A stretch of 64,000 nucleotides of DNA. It comes from Sporichthya polymorpha DSM 43042 (GTDB lineage: Bacteria > Actinomycetota > Actinomycetes > Sporichthyales > Sporichthyaceae). The position numbers and the translations under genes were made by a program. This document shows positions 1-8,249 of this stretch, in pieces. The notes under the pieces are model-generated. The model made no database searches and was not told the origin of the DNA. It saw nothing but the letters and a program-made list of their open reading frames with translations. Every line of letters begins with the position of its first letter. The first letter of the stretch is position 1. Where the stretch lies: assembly GCF_000384115.1 (NCBI RefSeq), contig NZ_KB913029.1:5307057-5371056 (forward strand), written 5' to 3'.

Positions 1-445
1 CGCGGAGGGCGAGGTCCCCTTCATCTCGCGCGGTGACGAGTCCGGCACTCACGCCAAGGAGAAATCGATCTGGGCGAAGGCCGGGATCGCGCCCGAGGGC
101 TCGTGGTACTCGTCCACCGGCCAGGGCATGAGCGCGACGCTGCAGGTCGCGGCCGAACGCAACGCGTACACGCTCACCGACCGCGCGACGTTCCTCAGCC
201 AGCGGGACACCGTCGATCTCGTCGAACTCGGTGCGGGCGGCCCGGAACTGCTGAACGTCTACCACGTCATCGAGCTGACCGAGCGCGCCGGCGACCGGGT
301 GCAGACCGACGGCGCAGCGGCCTTCGCGGACTGGATCGTCAGCGCGACCGCGCAGGAGCTGATCGGCCGGTTCGGCGTCGACACCTACGGCGAGGCGCTG
401 TTCACCCCGGACGCCGGACGGGACGAAGACGAGCTGGCCGCCTGA
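1..445 (+). CDS. tupA: Tungstate ABC transporter substrate-binding protein (TupA-like), 3' part
   Basis: This is the C-terminal 147 residues of an extracytoplasmic oxyanion-binding protein; the 5' part lies outside the window and the reading frame begins at base 2. The visible part contains FISRGDESGTH, KSIW and STGQGMS, which match the ligand-binding region of the TupA/PstS-like tungstate-binding family. The stop is followed 12 bases later by the permease gene and then the ATPase, the usual tupABC order. The convergent neighbour is a tungsten-type aldehyde oxidoreductase, which favours tungstate over molybdate as ligand. That choice is an inference, because ligand-contact residues cannot be judged reliably from this fragment. 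Confidence 0.85.
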   Translation, partial: AEGEVPFISRGDESGTHAKEKSIWAKAGIAPEGSWYSSTGQGMSATLQVAAERNAYTLTDRATFLSQRDTVDLVELGAGGPELLNVYHVIELTERAGDRVQTDGAAAFADWIVSATAQELIGRFGVDTYGEALFTPDAGRDEDELAA

Positions 446-457
446 GCCGGGGACGCC

Positions 458-1168
458 GTGGACATCCTGGGCGACGGGTTCGTCGATGCCCTGCGCCTGC
501 TCGTCACGGGCGACGAGGAAGCGTGGTCCATCACCGCGCTGACGCTGCGGATCTCACTGACCGCGACCGTCGTCGCCGTGTGCCTGGGCCTCCCGCTCGG
601 AGCCGCCATCGCCCTCGGCCGGTTCCCCGGCCGACGCATGGTGCTCGCGATGGCCAACACCGGCCTCGGCCTGCCGCCGGTGGTGGTCGGCCTGTTCGTC
701 ACCGTGCTGCTCTGGCGCAGCGGCCCGCTCGGCAGTCTGGGCCTGCTCTACACCCCGACGGCGATGATCGCGGCGCAGGCCGCGATCGCCACCCCCATCG
801 TCACGGCACTGGTGGTCGCGGCGCTGGTGCAGGTCGACCCCGACTTCCTCGTCCAGATGCGCGGTCTCGGCGCCGGCCGGGTCCGCGCCTTCCTCGCGCT
901 CCTCGACGAGGCGCGCCTGCCGCTGCTGGCCGCCGCGATGGCCGGGTTCGGCGCGGTCATCAGCGAGGTGGGCGCGGCGCAGATGGTCGGCGGGAACGTC
1001 GCCGGCGAGACGCGGGTGCTGACCACCGCGGCCGTGCTCGCGACCAGCCGCGGCCAGTTCGCGTTGGCGATCGCGTTCGGCCTGATCCTGCTGCTGATCG
1101 CCTTCGTGGTGAACCTGACGTTGGTGCTGGCCCAACAACGTGCACCCGAGCGCGGCGGTGTCCGGTGA
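458..1168 (+). CDS. tupB: Tungstate ABC transporter permease (TupB-like)
   Basis: A 236-residue MetI-like inner-membrane permease with about five hydrophobic segments (near residues 30-55, 65-95, 105-130, 150-190 and 200-228). The segment around residues 125-160 has the arrangement of the EAA loop that contacts the ATPase (QMRGLGAGRVRAF). The length and the close coupling to a binding protein and an ATPase match TupB/WtpB permeases. The GTG start at 458 lies 12 bases after the upstream stop, and the stop overlaps the ATPase start as GTGA. It would form the membrane channel for tungstate, or possibly molybdate, uptake. Confidence 0.87.
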   Translation: MDILGDGFVDALRLLVTGDEEAWSITALTLRISLTATVVAVCLGLPLGAAIALGRFPGRRMVLAMANTGLGLPPVVVGLFVTVLLWRSGPLGSLGLLYTPTAMIAAQAAIATPIVTALVVAALVQVDPDFLVQMRGLGAGRVRAFLALLDEARLPLLAAAMAGFGAVISEVGAAQMVGGNVAGETRVLTTAAVLATSRGQFALAIAFGLILLLIAFVVNLTLVLAQQRAPERGGVR

Positions 1169-2166
1169 GCCCCGCCCTCGCGTGCCGGGACCTGCGGGTG
1201 GAGGGCGGCGCACGGCAACTGCTCCACGTCCCCCACCTCGAGGTCGACGCCGGCACCTGCCTGGCCGTCCTCGGCCCGAACGGCGCCGGGAAGTCGACGC
1301 TCCTGCGCGCCCTGGGACTACTCAGCCGGCACCGTGTGTCCGGCGAGGTGCTGCTCGACGGCGCCCCGGCCACCCCGGCCCGCGCACGGACCGCGACGGC
1401 CGCCGTGCTGCAGCGGCCGATCCTGCGCCGGGGAACGGTCGCGGCGAACGTCGCGAGCGGTCTGCGCTTCCGCGGGGCCGGGGCGGCGGAAGCGGCCGAA
1501 CGCAGCCGGCCCTGGCTGACGGCCCTCGGGCTGGACCACCTCGCGGACCGCGACGTCCGGTCGCTGTCCGGCGGGGAGGCGCAGCGGGCGTGCATCGCGC
1601 GGGCGCTCGCGACCGAACCGGCAGTGCTCCTGCTCGACGAGCCGTTCGCCGGACTGGACGCGCCGACCCGGGCCGATCTCCTCGCTGACCTGCGGTCAGC
1701 GCTCTCGGGCCGGTCGCTGGCGGTCGTGCTCGTCACCCACGACGTCGACGAGGCCCGCGCGCTCGCCGACACCACGGCGTTGCTGATCCAGGGTCAGGTC
1801 CGCCATCACGGGCCGACGGCCGAGGTCCTCGACACCCCCGTCGACCTCGACACCGCCCGTCTGCTCGGGTTCGTCAACCACCTGCCGAGCGCGCTCACCG
1901 GGCGGCCGGGCGAGCACGTGGCGCGGCCGGAGCACTGTGTGGCCCACCGGTCTGCCGCGCCACCCGCGGCGCTCATCGTCCCCGGCGTCGTGCGCCGCCG
2001 GATTCCGCTCGGCCCGCTCACACGGATCGACGTCCACGTCTCCACGGGGTTGCTGACCTGTCTGCACCCGACCGGGGACGCGGGCGGCGACGCACCCGGG
2101 GACGGCGAGGCGGTCCTCGTCGAGATCCGGCAGAGCCGAGAGCTCCCGTCAGACCGAAGCAGCTGA
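1165..2166 (+). CDS. tupC: Tungstate ABC transporter ATP-binding protein (TupC-like)
   Basis: A 333-residue ABC ATPase that energises oxyanion import. Walker A GPNGAGKST is near residues 37-45, the signature LSGGEAQRA near 133, Walker B VLLLDEP near 153, and the switch histidine in VTHDVDEA near 190. Residues beyond about 230 form a C-terminal extension that could be a TOBE-type regulatory domain, as in molybdate and tungstate ATPases. The GTG start overlaps the permease stop. The last 18 bases overlap the 3' end of the convergent aldehyde oxidoreductase gene, so the two transcripts are antisense at their ends. Confidence 0.87.
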   Translation: MSPALACRDLRVEGGARQLLHVPHLEVDAGTCLAVLGPNGAGKSTLLRALGLLSRHRVSGEVLLDGAPATPARARTATAAVLQRPILRRGTVAANVASGLRFRGAGAAEAAERSRPWLTALGLDHLADRDVRSLSGGEAQRACIARALATEPAVLLLDEPFAGLDAPTRADLLADLRSALSGRSLAVVLVTHDVDEARALADTTALLIQGQVRHHGPTAEVLDTPVDLDTARLLGFVNHLPSALTGRPGEHVARPEHCVAHRSAAPPAALIVPGVVRRRIPLGPLTRIDVHVSTGLLTCLHPTGDAGGDAPGDGEAVLVEIRQSRELPSDRSS

Positions 2167-3945
2167 CGCCACGTCAGTCGGCGGACGGCCCTCGGCGTCC
2201 CATCCCCGGGCGGTGTAGTAGGCCGCGACCATCGACTGCAGGCGCTCCGTGGTGAGCCGCGCCTCGCGGCCCGACGACATCGCGACCGCCTCGGAGAGGA
2301 TGCGCGGCGGGAGCGTGTCGTCCGCGGCGGTGGCGCCCTCGCGGAGGTTGTAGGCCCGCTTCGCGTCGACGATGCGGCGCGCGGTGGCGCGCAGCTCGTC
2401 GGCGTCGACGTCCCAGCCCGTCACCGGACGCAGCAGGTTCGCCCACTCCGCGAAGGGCTCGGTAAAGACGCCGCGCAGGAACTTGCAGAGAATCATCGAG
2501 TCCATGACCGCGGCGCGGTCCTCGGTCGCGATGGCCGCCGCCACGTGCGGAGCCGCTCCCGCGAGCCGGTCGAGGTCGCCGGAGAGGTCGGCCTCGTAGG
2601 CGCCGGACCGGTTGTGGTCGGCGCCGCGGGAGTTCACCGCGAACCCGAGACCCATGGCCTGCATCGTCCGCGGCTCGTAGCCCGGGAGCTCCAGACCCTT
2701 CACGTGCAGGGCGAAGGCCTCGGAGCCCTGCCCCAGTTGTGCCGCCGCCCGCCGTGACCCTTGCGCGAGCAGTTCGCCGAGACCGGGCGAGCGCGCACCG
2801 ATCGCGTCGAGCGCGCGCAGCAGCGCCGGCCCGTCACCGAAACGCAGCCACGGCTCGTCGAGCAGCCCGCGTTCGGCGCACTCCATCGCCCACGCCACGG
2901 TGCCCCCGGCCGAGATCGTGTCGAGGCCGAGCTCGTCGCACTTCGCGCTGGCGGCGAAGACGTCGTCGGGGTCGGAGACGCCACACATCGGACCGAGCGC
3001 GAAGACGTTCTCGTACTCCATCCGCTGCGACCCGCCGCCCTTGCGGGAGTAGATGTGCTCGCAGCCGATCGAGCAGGACGCGCAGGAGTTGCGGGCCACC
3101 AGCCGCAGCTCGTGCAGTTCCTCCGCCGCGAGCTTCGGCGCACCCTCGAAGGTGGCGGCGGTGAAGTTCCGCGTCGGCAACGTCGAGACCGCGTTGAACG
3201 CCAGCAGGTTGGCCAGCGTCCCGAGCTCGCGGTACTTCGCGGTGGCCGGGCCGAAGCTGCGCTCGCGGAGGTCGCGGGCGGCGGCGAGTACGGCCTCGGC
3301 GTCGTGCACGGCGGCCTTCCCCGCCGCGCGGACCAGGACGGCCTTGAGGTTCTTCGCGCCGAGCACGGCCCCGAGCCCGCCGCGGCCGGCGTGCCGCCCG
3401 TCGTGGCTGACGGTCGCGTAGCGCACGCCCCGCTCCCCCGCCGGCCCGATCACCGCCGCGCGCCAACCGCGCCCGAAGCGCTCCCGCAGCACGTCCTCGG
3501 CGGCCGCGGCCGACAGGCCGGCCAGTTCAGGAGTGGGCTCGACCCGCGCGCCCTCGGCGTCGACGAGGAGGACGGAGAGTCCGTCCGCCCGGCCGCGGAC
3601 GACGAGGGCGTCGTGCCCGGTGAGCTTGCCGGCGATCGCGAACTGACTGGAGGCCAAAGCGTCGGTCAACAGGCCCGTCAGGGGCGACTTGGCGACGACG
3701 GCGAACTTGGCGCTGGTCGTCAGCGGCGTCCCGACCAGCGGGGAGAACACGAAGGCCAGCGGCGCCTCGGGCGCGAGCGGGTCGACGCCGGCCGGACCCA
3801 GGCGCTGCAGCAGGTAGGTGCCGAGCCCGACCCCGCCGAGGTAGGCGCGCAGCACGTCGGCACTGAGTTCCTCGCGGGACGCCTCGACCCCGGCGGCGCT
3901 GACGTCGAGGACGAGCGCCGCCCCGAAGTACCCGCCGGGAGCCAT
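2149..3945 (-). CDS. aor: Tungsten-type aldehyde:ferredoxin oxidoreductase (AOR family)
   Basis: A 598-residue cytoplasmic enzyme of the AOR family. Members carry a tungsto-bispyranopterin cofactor and one [4Fe-4S] cluster and interconvert aldehydes and carboxylic acids with ferredoxin. The cluster motif C-x2-C-x3-C (CASCSIGC) is at about residues 287-294, and the fourth cysteine is in MILCKFL near 487, the spacing known for the family. The N-terminal region has the pterin-binding-type stretch GGVGLGTYLL and the middle has GRGGLGAVLGAKNLKA. The length is normal. A tungstate-type importer lies convergent and a MoaD-like protein lies upstream on the same strand, which supports a tungsten enzyme. 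The aldehyde substrate cannot be read from the sequence. Confidence 0.93.
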   Translation of the reverse strand: MAPGGYFGAALVLDVSAAGVEASREELSADVLRAYLGGVGLGTYLLQRLGPAGVDPLAPEAPLAFVFSPLVGTPLTTSAKFAVVAKSPLTGLLTDALASSQFAIAGKLTGHDALVVRGRADGLSVLLVDAEGARVEPTPELAGLSAAAAEDVLRERFGRGWRAAVIGPAGERGVRYATVSHDGRHAGRGGLGAVLGAKNLKAVLVRAAGKAAVHDAEAVLAAARDLRERSFGPATAKYRELGTLANLLAFNAVSTLPTRNFTAATFEGAPKLAAEELHELRLVARNSCASCSIGCEHIYSRKGGGSQRMEYENVFALGPMCGVSDPDDVFAASAKCDELGLDTISAGGTVAWAMECAERGLLDEPWLRFGDGPALLRALDAIGARSPGLGELLAQGSRRAAAQLGQGSEAFALHVKGLELPGYEPRTMQAMGLGFAVNSRGADHNRSGAYEADLSGDLDRLAGAAPHVAAAIATEDRAAVMDSMILCKFLRGVFTEPFAEWANLLRPVTGWDVDADELRATARRIVDAKRAYNLREGATAADDTLPPRILSEAVAMSSGREARLTTERLQSMVAAYYTARGWDAEGRPPTDVASAASV

Positions 3946-3974
3946 GCTCCGAAGGGTAGGCGCTGGGACCGGGC

Positions 3975-4211
3975 TCAGCCGCCTGCGTCGGCGGAGAGGA
4001 ACGCGACGGAGTCCCCGGCCGCCAGCGGCACCTCCGGGTCGCGGCTGATGCGCTCGCCGTTCACCGCGGCCACCACGTGCAGGTTCAGCTCCAAACCGAC
4101 GGCGGCGGCCGCCTCACCGAGCGTGCGCGCCCGGACGGTCAGCGATCGGGTCCGGGCCCGGCTCGCCAACGCGCCGTAGCAACTGACCCGCACCTCGGGA
4201 ACGTCGGACAC
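3975..4211 (-). CDS. MoaD/ThiS-family sulfur carrier protein
   Basis: A 78-residue beta-grasp protein ending in Gly-Gly (SADAGG), the C-terminus that is adenylated and thiocarboxylated in molybdopterin-synthase small subunits. It contains VNGERI and AAGDSVAFL, typical of MoaD/ThiS folds. It is the gene immediately upstream of the aldehyde oxidoreductase on the same strand (29-base gap), so it probably serves pterin-cofactor synthesis for that enzyme. Small MoaD-like genes next to AOR genes are a recurrent arrangement. A role in thiamine or another sulfur-transfer pathway is less likely in this context. Confidence 0.85.
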   Translation of the reverse strand: MSDVPEVRVSCYGALASRARTRSLTVRARTLGEAAAAVGLELNLHVVAAVNGERISRDPEVPLAAGDSVAFLSADAGG

Positions 4212-4230
4212 AGCCGGACCGTATCCCGGG

Positions 4231-4758
4231 TCAGGCGGTCGCCTCGCCCGGCACCGTCTCCCGGCCGTAGCCGGTCAGGTACGGCAGCCAGCGCGGGTCG
4301 TGCCGGCCGGTGCCGAGGATCCGCCAGGCCGGGCCGCTCGGCTGGCGCGGCGCGACGCGGACGGCCCAACCGAGCTCGGAGACCTCGCGGTCGCTCTTGA
4401 CGTGGTTGCAGCGCCGGCACGCGGCGACGACGTTCTCCCAGGTGTGCAGGCCACCGCGGCTGCGCGGGATCACGTGGTCGACGCTGTTGGCGGGGGCGCC
4501 GCAGTACACGCAGCGGCCACCGTCCCGGGCAAAGATTGCGCGCCGGGTCAACGGGACTCCGGCGCGATAGGGCACCCGCACGTAGCGGTGCAGACGAACC
4601 ACCGCTGGTAAGGGAACCGCGGCCGAGGCGCTGTGCAGCACCGAACCGGAGTCCTCCACGGAGCTCGCCTTGTGGTTCAGGACGAGGACGAGGGCGCGTC
4701 GGGACGGCACGACGCACAGCGGTTCGTACGTCGCGTTCAGGACCAGGGCGTGGCCCAC
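4231..4758 (-). CDS. HNH endonuclease family protein
   Basis: A 175-residue protein with an HNH nuclease module. The zinc ligands CVYCG and CRRCN flank DHVIPRSRGG and the WENVVAAC segment (roughly residues 90-145). The N-terminus LVLNATYEPL is typical of a compact family widespread in actinobacteria. The GTG start at 4758 was chosen because GAGGAGG lies 5-7 bases upstream and the family similarity begins there; longer reading through to 5175 has no family features. Its biological role is unknown. It sits 19 bases upstream of the sulfur-carrier gene and could be co-transcribed, but no functional link is apparent. Confidence 0.85.
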   Translation of the reverse strand: MGHALVLNATYEPLCVVPSRRALVLVLNHKASSVEDSGSVLHSASAAVPLPAVVRLHRYVRVPYRAGVPLTRRAIFARDGGRCVYCGAPANSVDHVIPRSRGGLHTWENVVAACRRCNHVKSDREVSELGWAVRVAPRQPSGPAWRILGTGRHDPRWLPYLTGYGRETVPGEATA

Positions 4759-4981
4759 GCGAGCCTCCTCGCAGATCAGACCCGGCGCAGAGCACGCGCC
4801 GGGCTGCAGCCCCAGTGTCGGTGACGAACGCCGATTCGGCCAGAAGTTTCGCTCCGCCACGCGGCATCGATTACCGACTGCAACCTCGGCGAACGCGGCC
4901 GGGCGGCGATATACATTGCGGCCATGCCCCGATCGGACCACCGTTGACCCCCCACCCGGGCCCGTCCGGGCCGGTGATCGC

Positions 4982-5194
4982 GTGAACACCAAGCCCCCGC
5001 CCCGGCCCGCCGTCAAGCAGGCGATGGCCATCGCCGCCCAGTACAAGGACAAGCCCGGGGACAAGGCCGCGATGATGGTCGCGGCCCAGATCCGGATGTT
5101 CTGGGACCCCCACATGCAGAAGCTGCTCCGCGACGGCATCGCCGCCGGCGAGGTCGACGACCCGGTGATCCTCAAGGCCGTCGACCTGATCTAG
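4982..5194 (+). CDS. Stand-alone FdsD-like protein (formate dehydrogenase delta subunit family)
   Basis: A 70-residue protein with a GTG start. Its centre contains IRMFWDPHM, followed by an AAGEVDDPV segment, closely resembling the second copy at 11026-11241 (IRMFWDPRM, AGEVDDSLV). That sequence is the hallmark of the FdsD family, small helical proteins associated with NAD-dependent formate dehydrogenases. This copy is outside the fds operon, beside the AOR block, and its last four bases overlap the convergent lysR stop. It may assist the AOR or act as a second maturation factor. The family assignment is secure but the role is inference. Confidence 0.72.
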   Translation: MNTKPPPRPAVKQAMAIAAQYKDKPGDKAAMMVAAQIRMFWDPHMQKLLRDGIAAGEVDDPVILKAVDLI

Positions 5195-6111
5195 CCGGCC
5201 CGATCCAGCCGCGCCCCCAGGTCCGCGGCCAGGACCGCGTCGTGGAGCGCCGCGGCGGCGAGGGTCGACGGTCGCTGATGGCCGGTGACCAGGCCGACCG
5301 CAGGCGTGTGCGGCGTCGGCCGGATCGGGATGAGCCGCAGCCCGTCCGGGACCCCGTAGCTCTGCGCCCACGGGTGCGCGACGACGCTCGACCACCGCCG
5401 CGCGCGCAGGTGGGCGTACAGCGACTCGACGGTGTCCGCCTCGACGACGACGTCGGCACGCACCCCGGCCTCGGCCAGCGCCGCGTCGAGGATCCGCCGG
5501 TTCTGCATGGTCGTGGACAACGCGCACATCGGGACGCCGGCCAGGTCGGCCCAGATAAGGGCCTCACGATCGGCCAGCGGACCGGAGTCCGGAGTGAGCA
5601 GCAGGTAACGCTCCCGGTAGAGCGGGAGGACACGGGTGTGCGCGTCGGGTTCCTCCGGCAGGTAGGTCAGCCCGGCGTCGAGCTCGAACTCGGCAAGTCC
5701 CCGGACGATCTCGGCGGAGGACAGGACCTCGATCCGCATCCGCGCACGCGGATGACGGTCCGTCAGAGCGACGGTGATGGCGGGCAGGATCGGCACGGCG
5801 GTGGGGATCGCCCCGACGCGGACGGTCGCCGTCAGACCGTGCTGCAGCCGGTCCAGGTCGAGCAGCAGCGCGTCCCGCTCGGCGAGGATCCGGTGTGCCC
5901 AGCCGAGGACCTGACCGCCCTCCTCGGTCAGACCGCCGTAGCGCTGACCGCGGCGCACGATCTGCACGCCGAGTTGCTGCTCGAGCTTGCGCACGGCAGC
6001 CGACAACGCCGGCTGGCTGACGTGGCACGCGGCCGCTGCGCGGCCGAAGTGCTGCTCGCGGTGCAGCGCCACCAGATACTCCAGCTGGCGCAGCAGGATG
6101 TCGCCGGACAC
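5191..6111 (-). CDS. LysR-family transcriptional regulator (divergent from fds operon)
   Basis: A 306-residue LysR regulator. The N-terminal winged helix-turn-helix spans about residues 5-64 (LRQLEYLVAL, ACHVSQPALSAAVRKLE), followed by a periplasmic-binding-like effector domain from about 90 to 300. The GTG start at 6111 gives the normal family start just before the LRQLEYLV segment. It is divergent from fdsG with a 123-base intergenic region containing a T-N11-A palindrome, so it probably activates the formate dehydrogenase operon and represses itself. FdsR-type regulators occupy this position in other fds clusters. The effector is presumably formate or a related signal, which is inference. 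Confidence 0.9.
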   Translation of the reverse strand: MSGDILLRQLEYLVALHREQHFGRAAAACHVSQPALSAAVRKLEQQLGVQIVRRGQRYGGLTEEGGQVLGWAHRILAERDALLLDLDRLQHGLTATVRVGAIPTAVPILPAITVALTDRHPRARMRIEVLSSAEIVRGLAEFELDAGLTYLPEEPDAHTRVLPLYRERYLLLTPDSGPLADREALIWADLAGVPMCALSTTMQNRRILDAALAEAGVRADVVVEADTVESLYAHLRARRWSSVVAHPWAQSYGVPDGLRLIPIRPTPHTPAVGLVTGHQRPSTLAAAALHDAVLAADLGARLDRAG

Positions 6112-6140
6112 CCGACGAGGATAGCCCGCTGACGTGCACT

Positions 6141-6157
6141 GATAAACAGCGTCTATC
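6141..6157. promoter_or_regulatory. Candidate LysR operator between lysR and fdsG
   Basis: The sequence GATA-AACAGCGTC-TATC is an inverted repeat with 4-base arms and contains the T-N11-A pattern of LysR binding sites. It is about 30 bases upstream of the lysR start and 78 bases upstream of fdsG. The position fits joint autorepression and activation, but the arms are short and no binding evidence is available. Confidence 0.4.
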
Positions 6158-6234
6158 GCCGGATCGACACGTTGAGCTTGCTGCACCGCTCTGCGGTCGC
6201 GCAGTGTGGAACACCCGACCCGGCAGGACCGCCC

Positions 6235-6711
6235 ATGACCTTCCGCGCCCCGGCACCACCGCATGCCGACCGCATCCGCGCGATCGCCGCGGACCACGCC
6301 ACCGAACGCGGGCCCCTGCTCGTCATCCTCCACGCCGTCCAGGCGGAGTTCGGCTTTCTCGACCCGGACCTCGTCCCGGTCCTGGCCGACGAGCTCAACC
6401 TCTCGGTCGCCGAGGTGCACGGCGTGGTGTCCTTCTACCGGGACCTCCGGACCACTCCGCCCGGCCGCACCACCCTGAGGATCTGCCGGGCCGAGGCCTG
6501 CCAGGCGGTCGGCGCGGACGCCCTGGTCGAGCACGCGAAGCAGCGGCTCGGTGTCGGCTTCGGCGAGACCACGGCGGACGGCGGCGTCACCCTCGACGAG
6601 GTCTTCTGCCTCGGCAACTGCGCGCTCGGCCCCTCGATCCAGGTCGACGGCAAGCTCCAGGGCCGGGTCAGCCGGGACCGGCTCGACGCGCTCCTGGGGG
6701 ACCTCCGATGA
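6235..6711 (+). CDS. fdsG: NAD-dependent formate dehydrogenase gamma subunit (FdsG, NuoE-like)
   Basis: A 158-residue thioredoxin-like [2Fe-2S] protein. The cluster ligands are C-x4-C in CRAEAC (near residue 84) and C-x3-C in CLGNC (near 125). It passes electrons between the flavoprotein FdsB and the diaphorase core. The ATG at 6235 is chosen because the family N-terminus (HADRIRAIAADHA) follows it directly; an earlier in-frame start at 6172 adds unconserved residues. Its stop overlaps the fdsB start as ATGA, so the operon is translationally coupled. Confidence 0.93.
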   Translation: MTFRAPAPPHADRIRAIAADHATERGPLLVILHAVQAEFGFLDPDLVPVLADELNLSVAEVHGVVSFYRDLRTTPPGRTTLRICRAEACQAVGADALVEHAKQRLGVGFGETTADGGVTLDEVFCLGNCALGPSIQVDGKLQGRVSRDRLDALLGDLR

Positions 6712-8249
6712 CGGGTTCCGCGCTCTCCCCCTCGAACCACACCGTCTACGTCCCCCGCGACTCCGCCGCGGTCTCCGTGGGCGCCGACGCGGTGGCCGAG
6801 CGCATCACCGCTCTCGCCCCGCCCGGGACCCGCGTCGTGCGGACGGGGTCGCGCGGCATGCTCTGGCTCGAGCCCCTGGTCGAGGTCGACACCCCGGACG
6901 GGCGGGTCGGGTTCGGTCCCGTCTCCCCCGAGGACGTCGACGGCCTGCTCGCCGGCGGGATGCTGGCGGGCATCGGCGGCAACGGCGCGGCCCTCGGGCT
7001 CGTCGAGGAGCTGCCCTGGATGAAGGCGCAGCAGCGCATCACCTTCGCCCGCGTCGGCGTCGTGGACCCGCGCTCCGCGCCGGACTACCTCGCGCACGGC
7101 GGCCTGGCCGGCCTGCAGCGCGCCCTGTCGATGACCCCGGCCGAGGTCGTCGCCGAGGTGACCGACTCGGGCCTGCGCGGCCGTGGTGGCGCCGGCTTCC
7201 CGACCGGCATCAAGTGGAAGACCGTCCTGGAGCAGCCGCCCGGCCTGAAGTTCGTCTGCGCCAACGCCGACGAGGGCGACTCCGGCACCTTCGCCGACCG
7301 CATGCTGATGGAGGGCGACCCGTTCACCCTCATCGAGGGCATGACGATCGCCGCCTACGCGGTCGGCGCGAGCGAGGGCTACATCTACTGCCGCTCCGAG
7401 TACCCCGACGCCGTCGAGACCCTGCGGGCCGCGATCACGGAGGCGTACGCCGCGAACTGGCTCGGCCCGAACATCCTCGGCTCCGGGCTGACCTTCGACC
7501 TCTCCGTCCGCGTGGGCGCCGGCGCCTACATCTGCGGCGAGGAGACCTCGATGCTCGAGAGCCTCGAGGGCAAGCGCGGGCTGGTCCGCCCGAAGCCGCC
7601 GATCCCTGCGATCTCCGGCCTGTTCGGCCGCCCGACGGTCATCAACAACGTCCTCACGCTCGGCTCGGTCCCGGGGATCCTGGCCGACGGCGCCGCGGCC
7701 TATGCGGCACTCGGCGTCGGCCGGTCCCGCGGCACGCAGGTCTTCCAACTCGCCGGGAACGTCGCCCGCGGTGGCGTCTTCGAGACGGCGTTCGGTCTGA
7801 AGCTCGGCGAACTCGTCGAGACCTTCGGCGGGGGCACCGCCTCCGGGCGTCCGGTTCGGGCCGTGCAGGTCGGCGGTCCGCTCGGCGCCTACCTGCCGGT
7901 GGGCCAGTTCGACCTGCCGCTGGACTACGAGGCCTTCGCCGCCGCGAGCGCGATGGTGGGCCACGGCGGGGTCGTCGTCTTCGACGACACCGTCGACATG
8001 GCGAAGATGGCCCGGTTCGCCATGGAGTTCTGCGCCGAGGAGTCCTGCGGGCGCTGCACCCCGTGCCGGGTCGGCGCGGTGCGCGGCGTCGAGACGATCG
8101 ACCGCATCCGGGCCGGCGACCGCACCCAACTCGCCCTGCTCGAGGACCTCTGCGAGCTGATGACCGACGGCTCCCTGTGCGCGATGGGCGGGCTGACGCC
8201 CCTGCCGGTGCGCAGCGCCGTCCGACACTTCCGGGAGGACTTCGCATGA
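6708..8249 (+). CDS. fdsB: NAD-dependent formate dehydrogenase beta subunit (FdsB, NuoF-like)
   Basis: A 513-residue flavoprotein that binds FMN, NAD and one [4Fe-4S] cluster and reduces NAD+ with electrons from formate. GRGGAGFPTG, the nucleotide-binding glycine-rich loop, is at about residues 157-166, and NADEGDSGTF, the FMN region, is near 187. The cluster cysteines are in SCGRCTPC (near 446) with the fourth in SLCAMGG near 490. The roughly 130-residue N-terminal part precedes the NuoF core as in other FdsB proteins. Both ends overlap their neighbours by four bases. Confidence 0.94.
   Translation: MTGSALSPSNHTVYVPRDSAAVSVGADAVAERITALAPPGTRVVRTGSRGMLWLEPLVEVDTPDGRVGFGPVSPEDVDGLLAGGMLAGIGGNGAALGLVEELPWMKAQQRITFARVGVVDPRSAPDYLAHGGLAGLQRALSMTPAEVVAEVTDSGLRGRGGAGFPTGIKWKTVLEQPPGLKFVCANADEGDSGTFADRMLMEGDPFTLIEGMTIAAYAVGASEGYIYCRSEYPDAVETLRAAITEAYAANWLGPNILGSGLTFDLSVRVGAGAYICGEETSMLESLEGKRGLVRPKPPIPAISGLFGRPTVINNVLTLGSVPGILADGAAAYAALGVGRSRGTQVFQLAGNVARGGVFETAFGLKLGELVETFGGGTASGRPVRAVQVGGPLGAYLPVGQFDLPLDYEAFAAASAMVGHGGVVVFDDTVDMAKMARFAMEFCAEESCGRCTPCRVGAVRGVETIDRIRAGDRTQLALLEDLCELMTDGSLCAMGGLTPLPVRSAVRHFREDFA

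Noticed and set aside
2761-4179. 472-codon plus-strand frame opposite the aldehyde oxidoreductase
   Set aside because: The minus strand carries the cysteine cluster motif and the expected full-length AOR, so this frame is a shadow.
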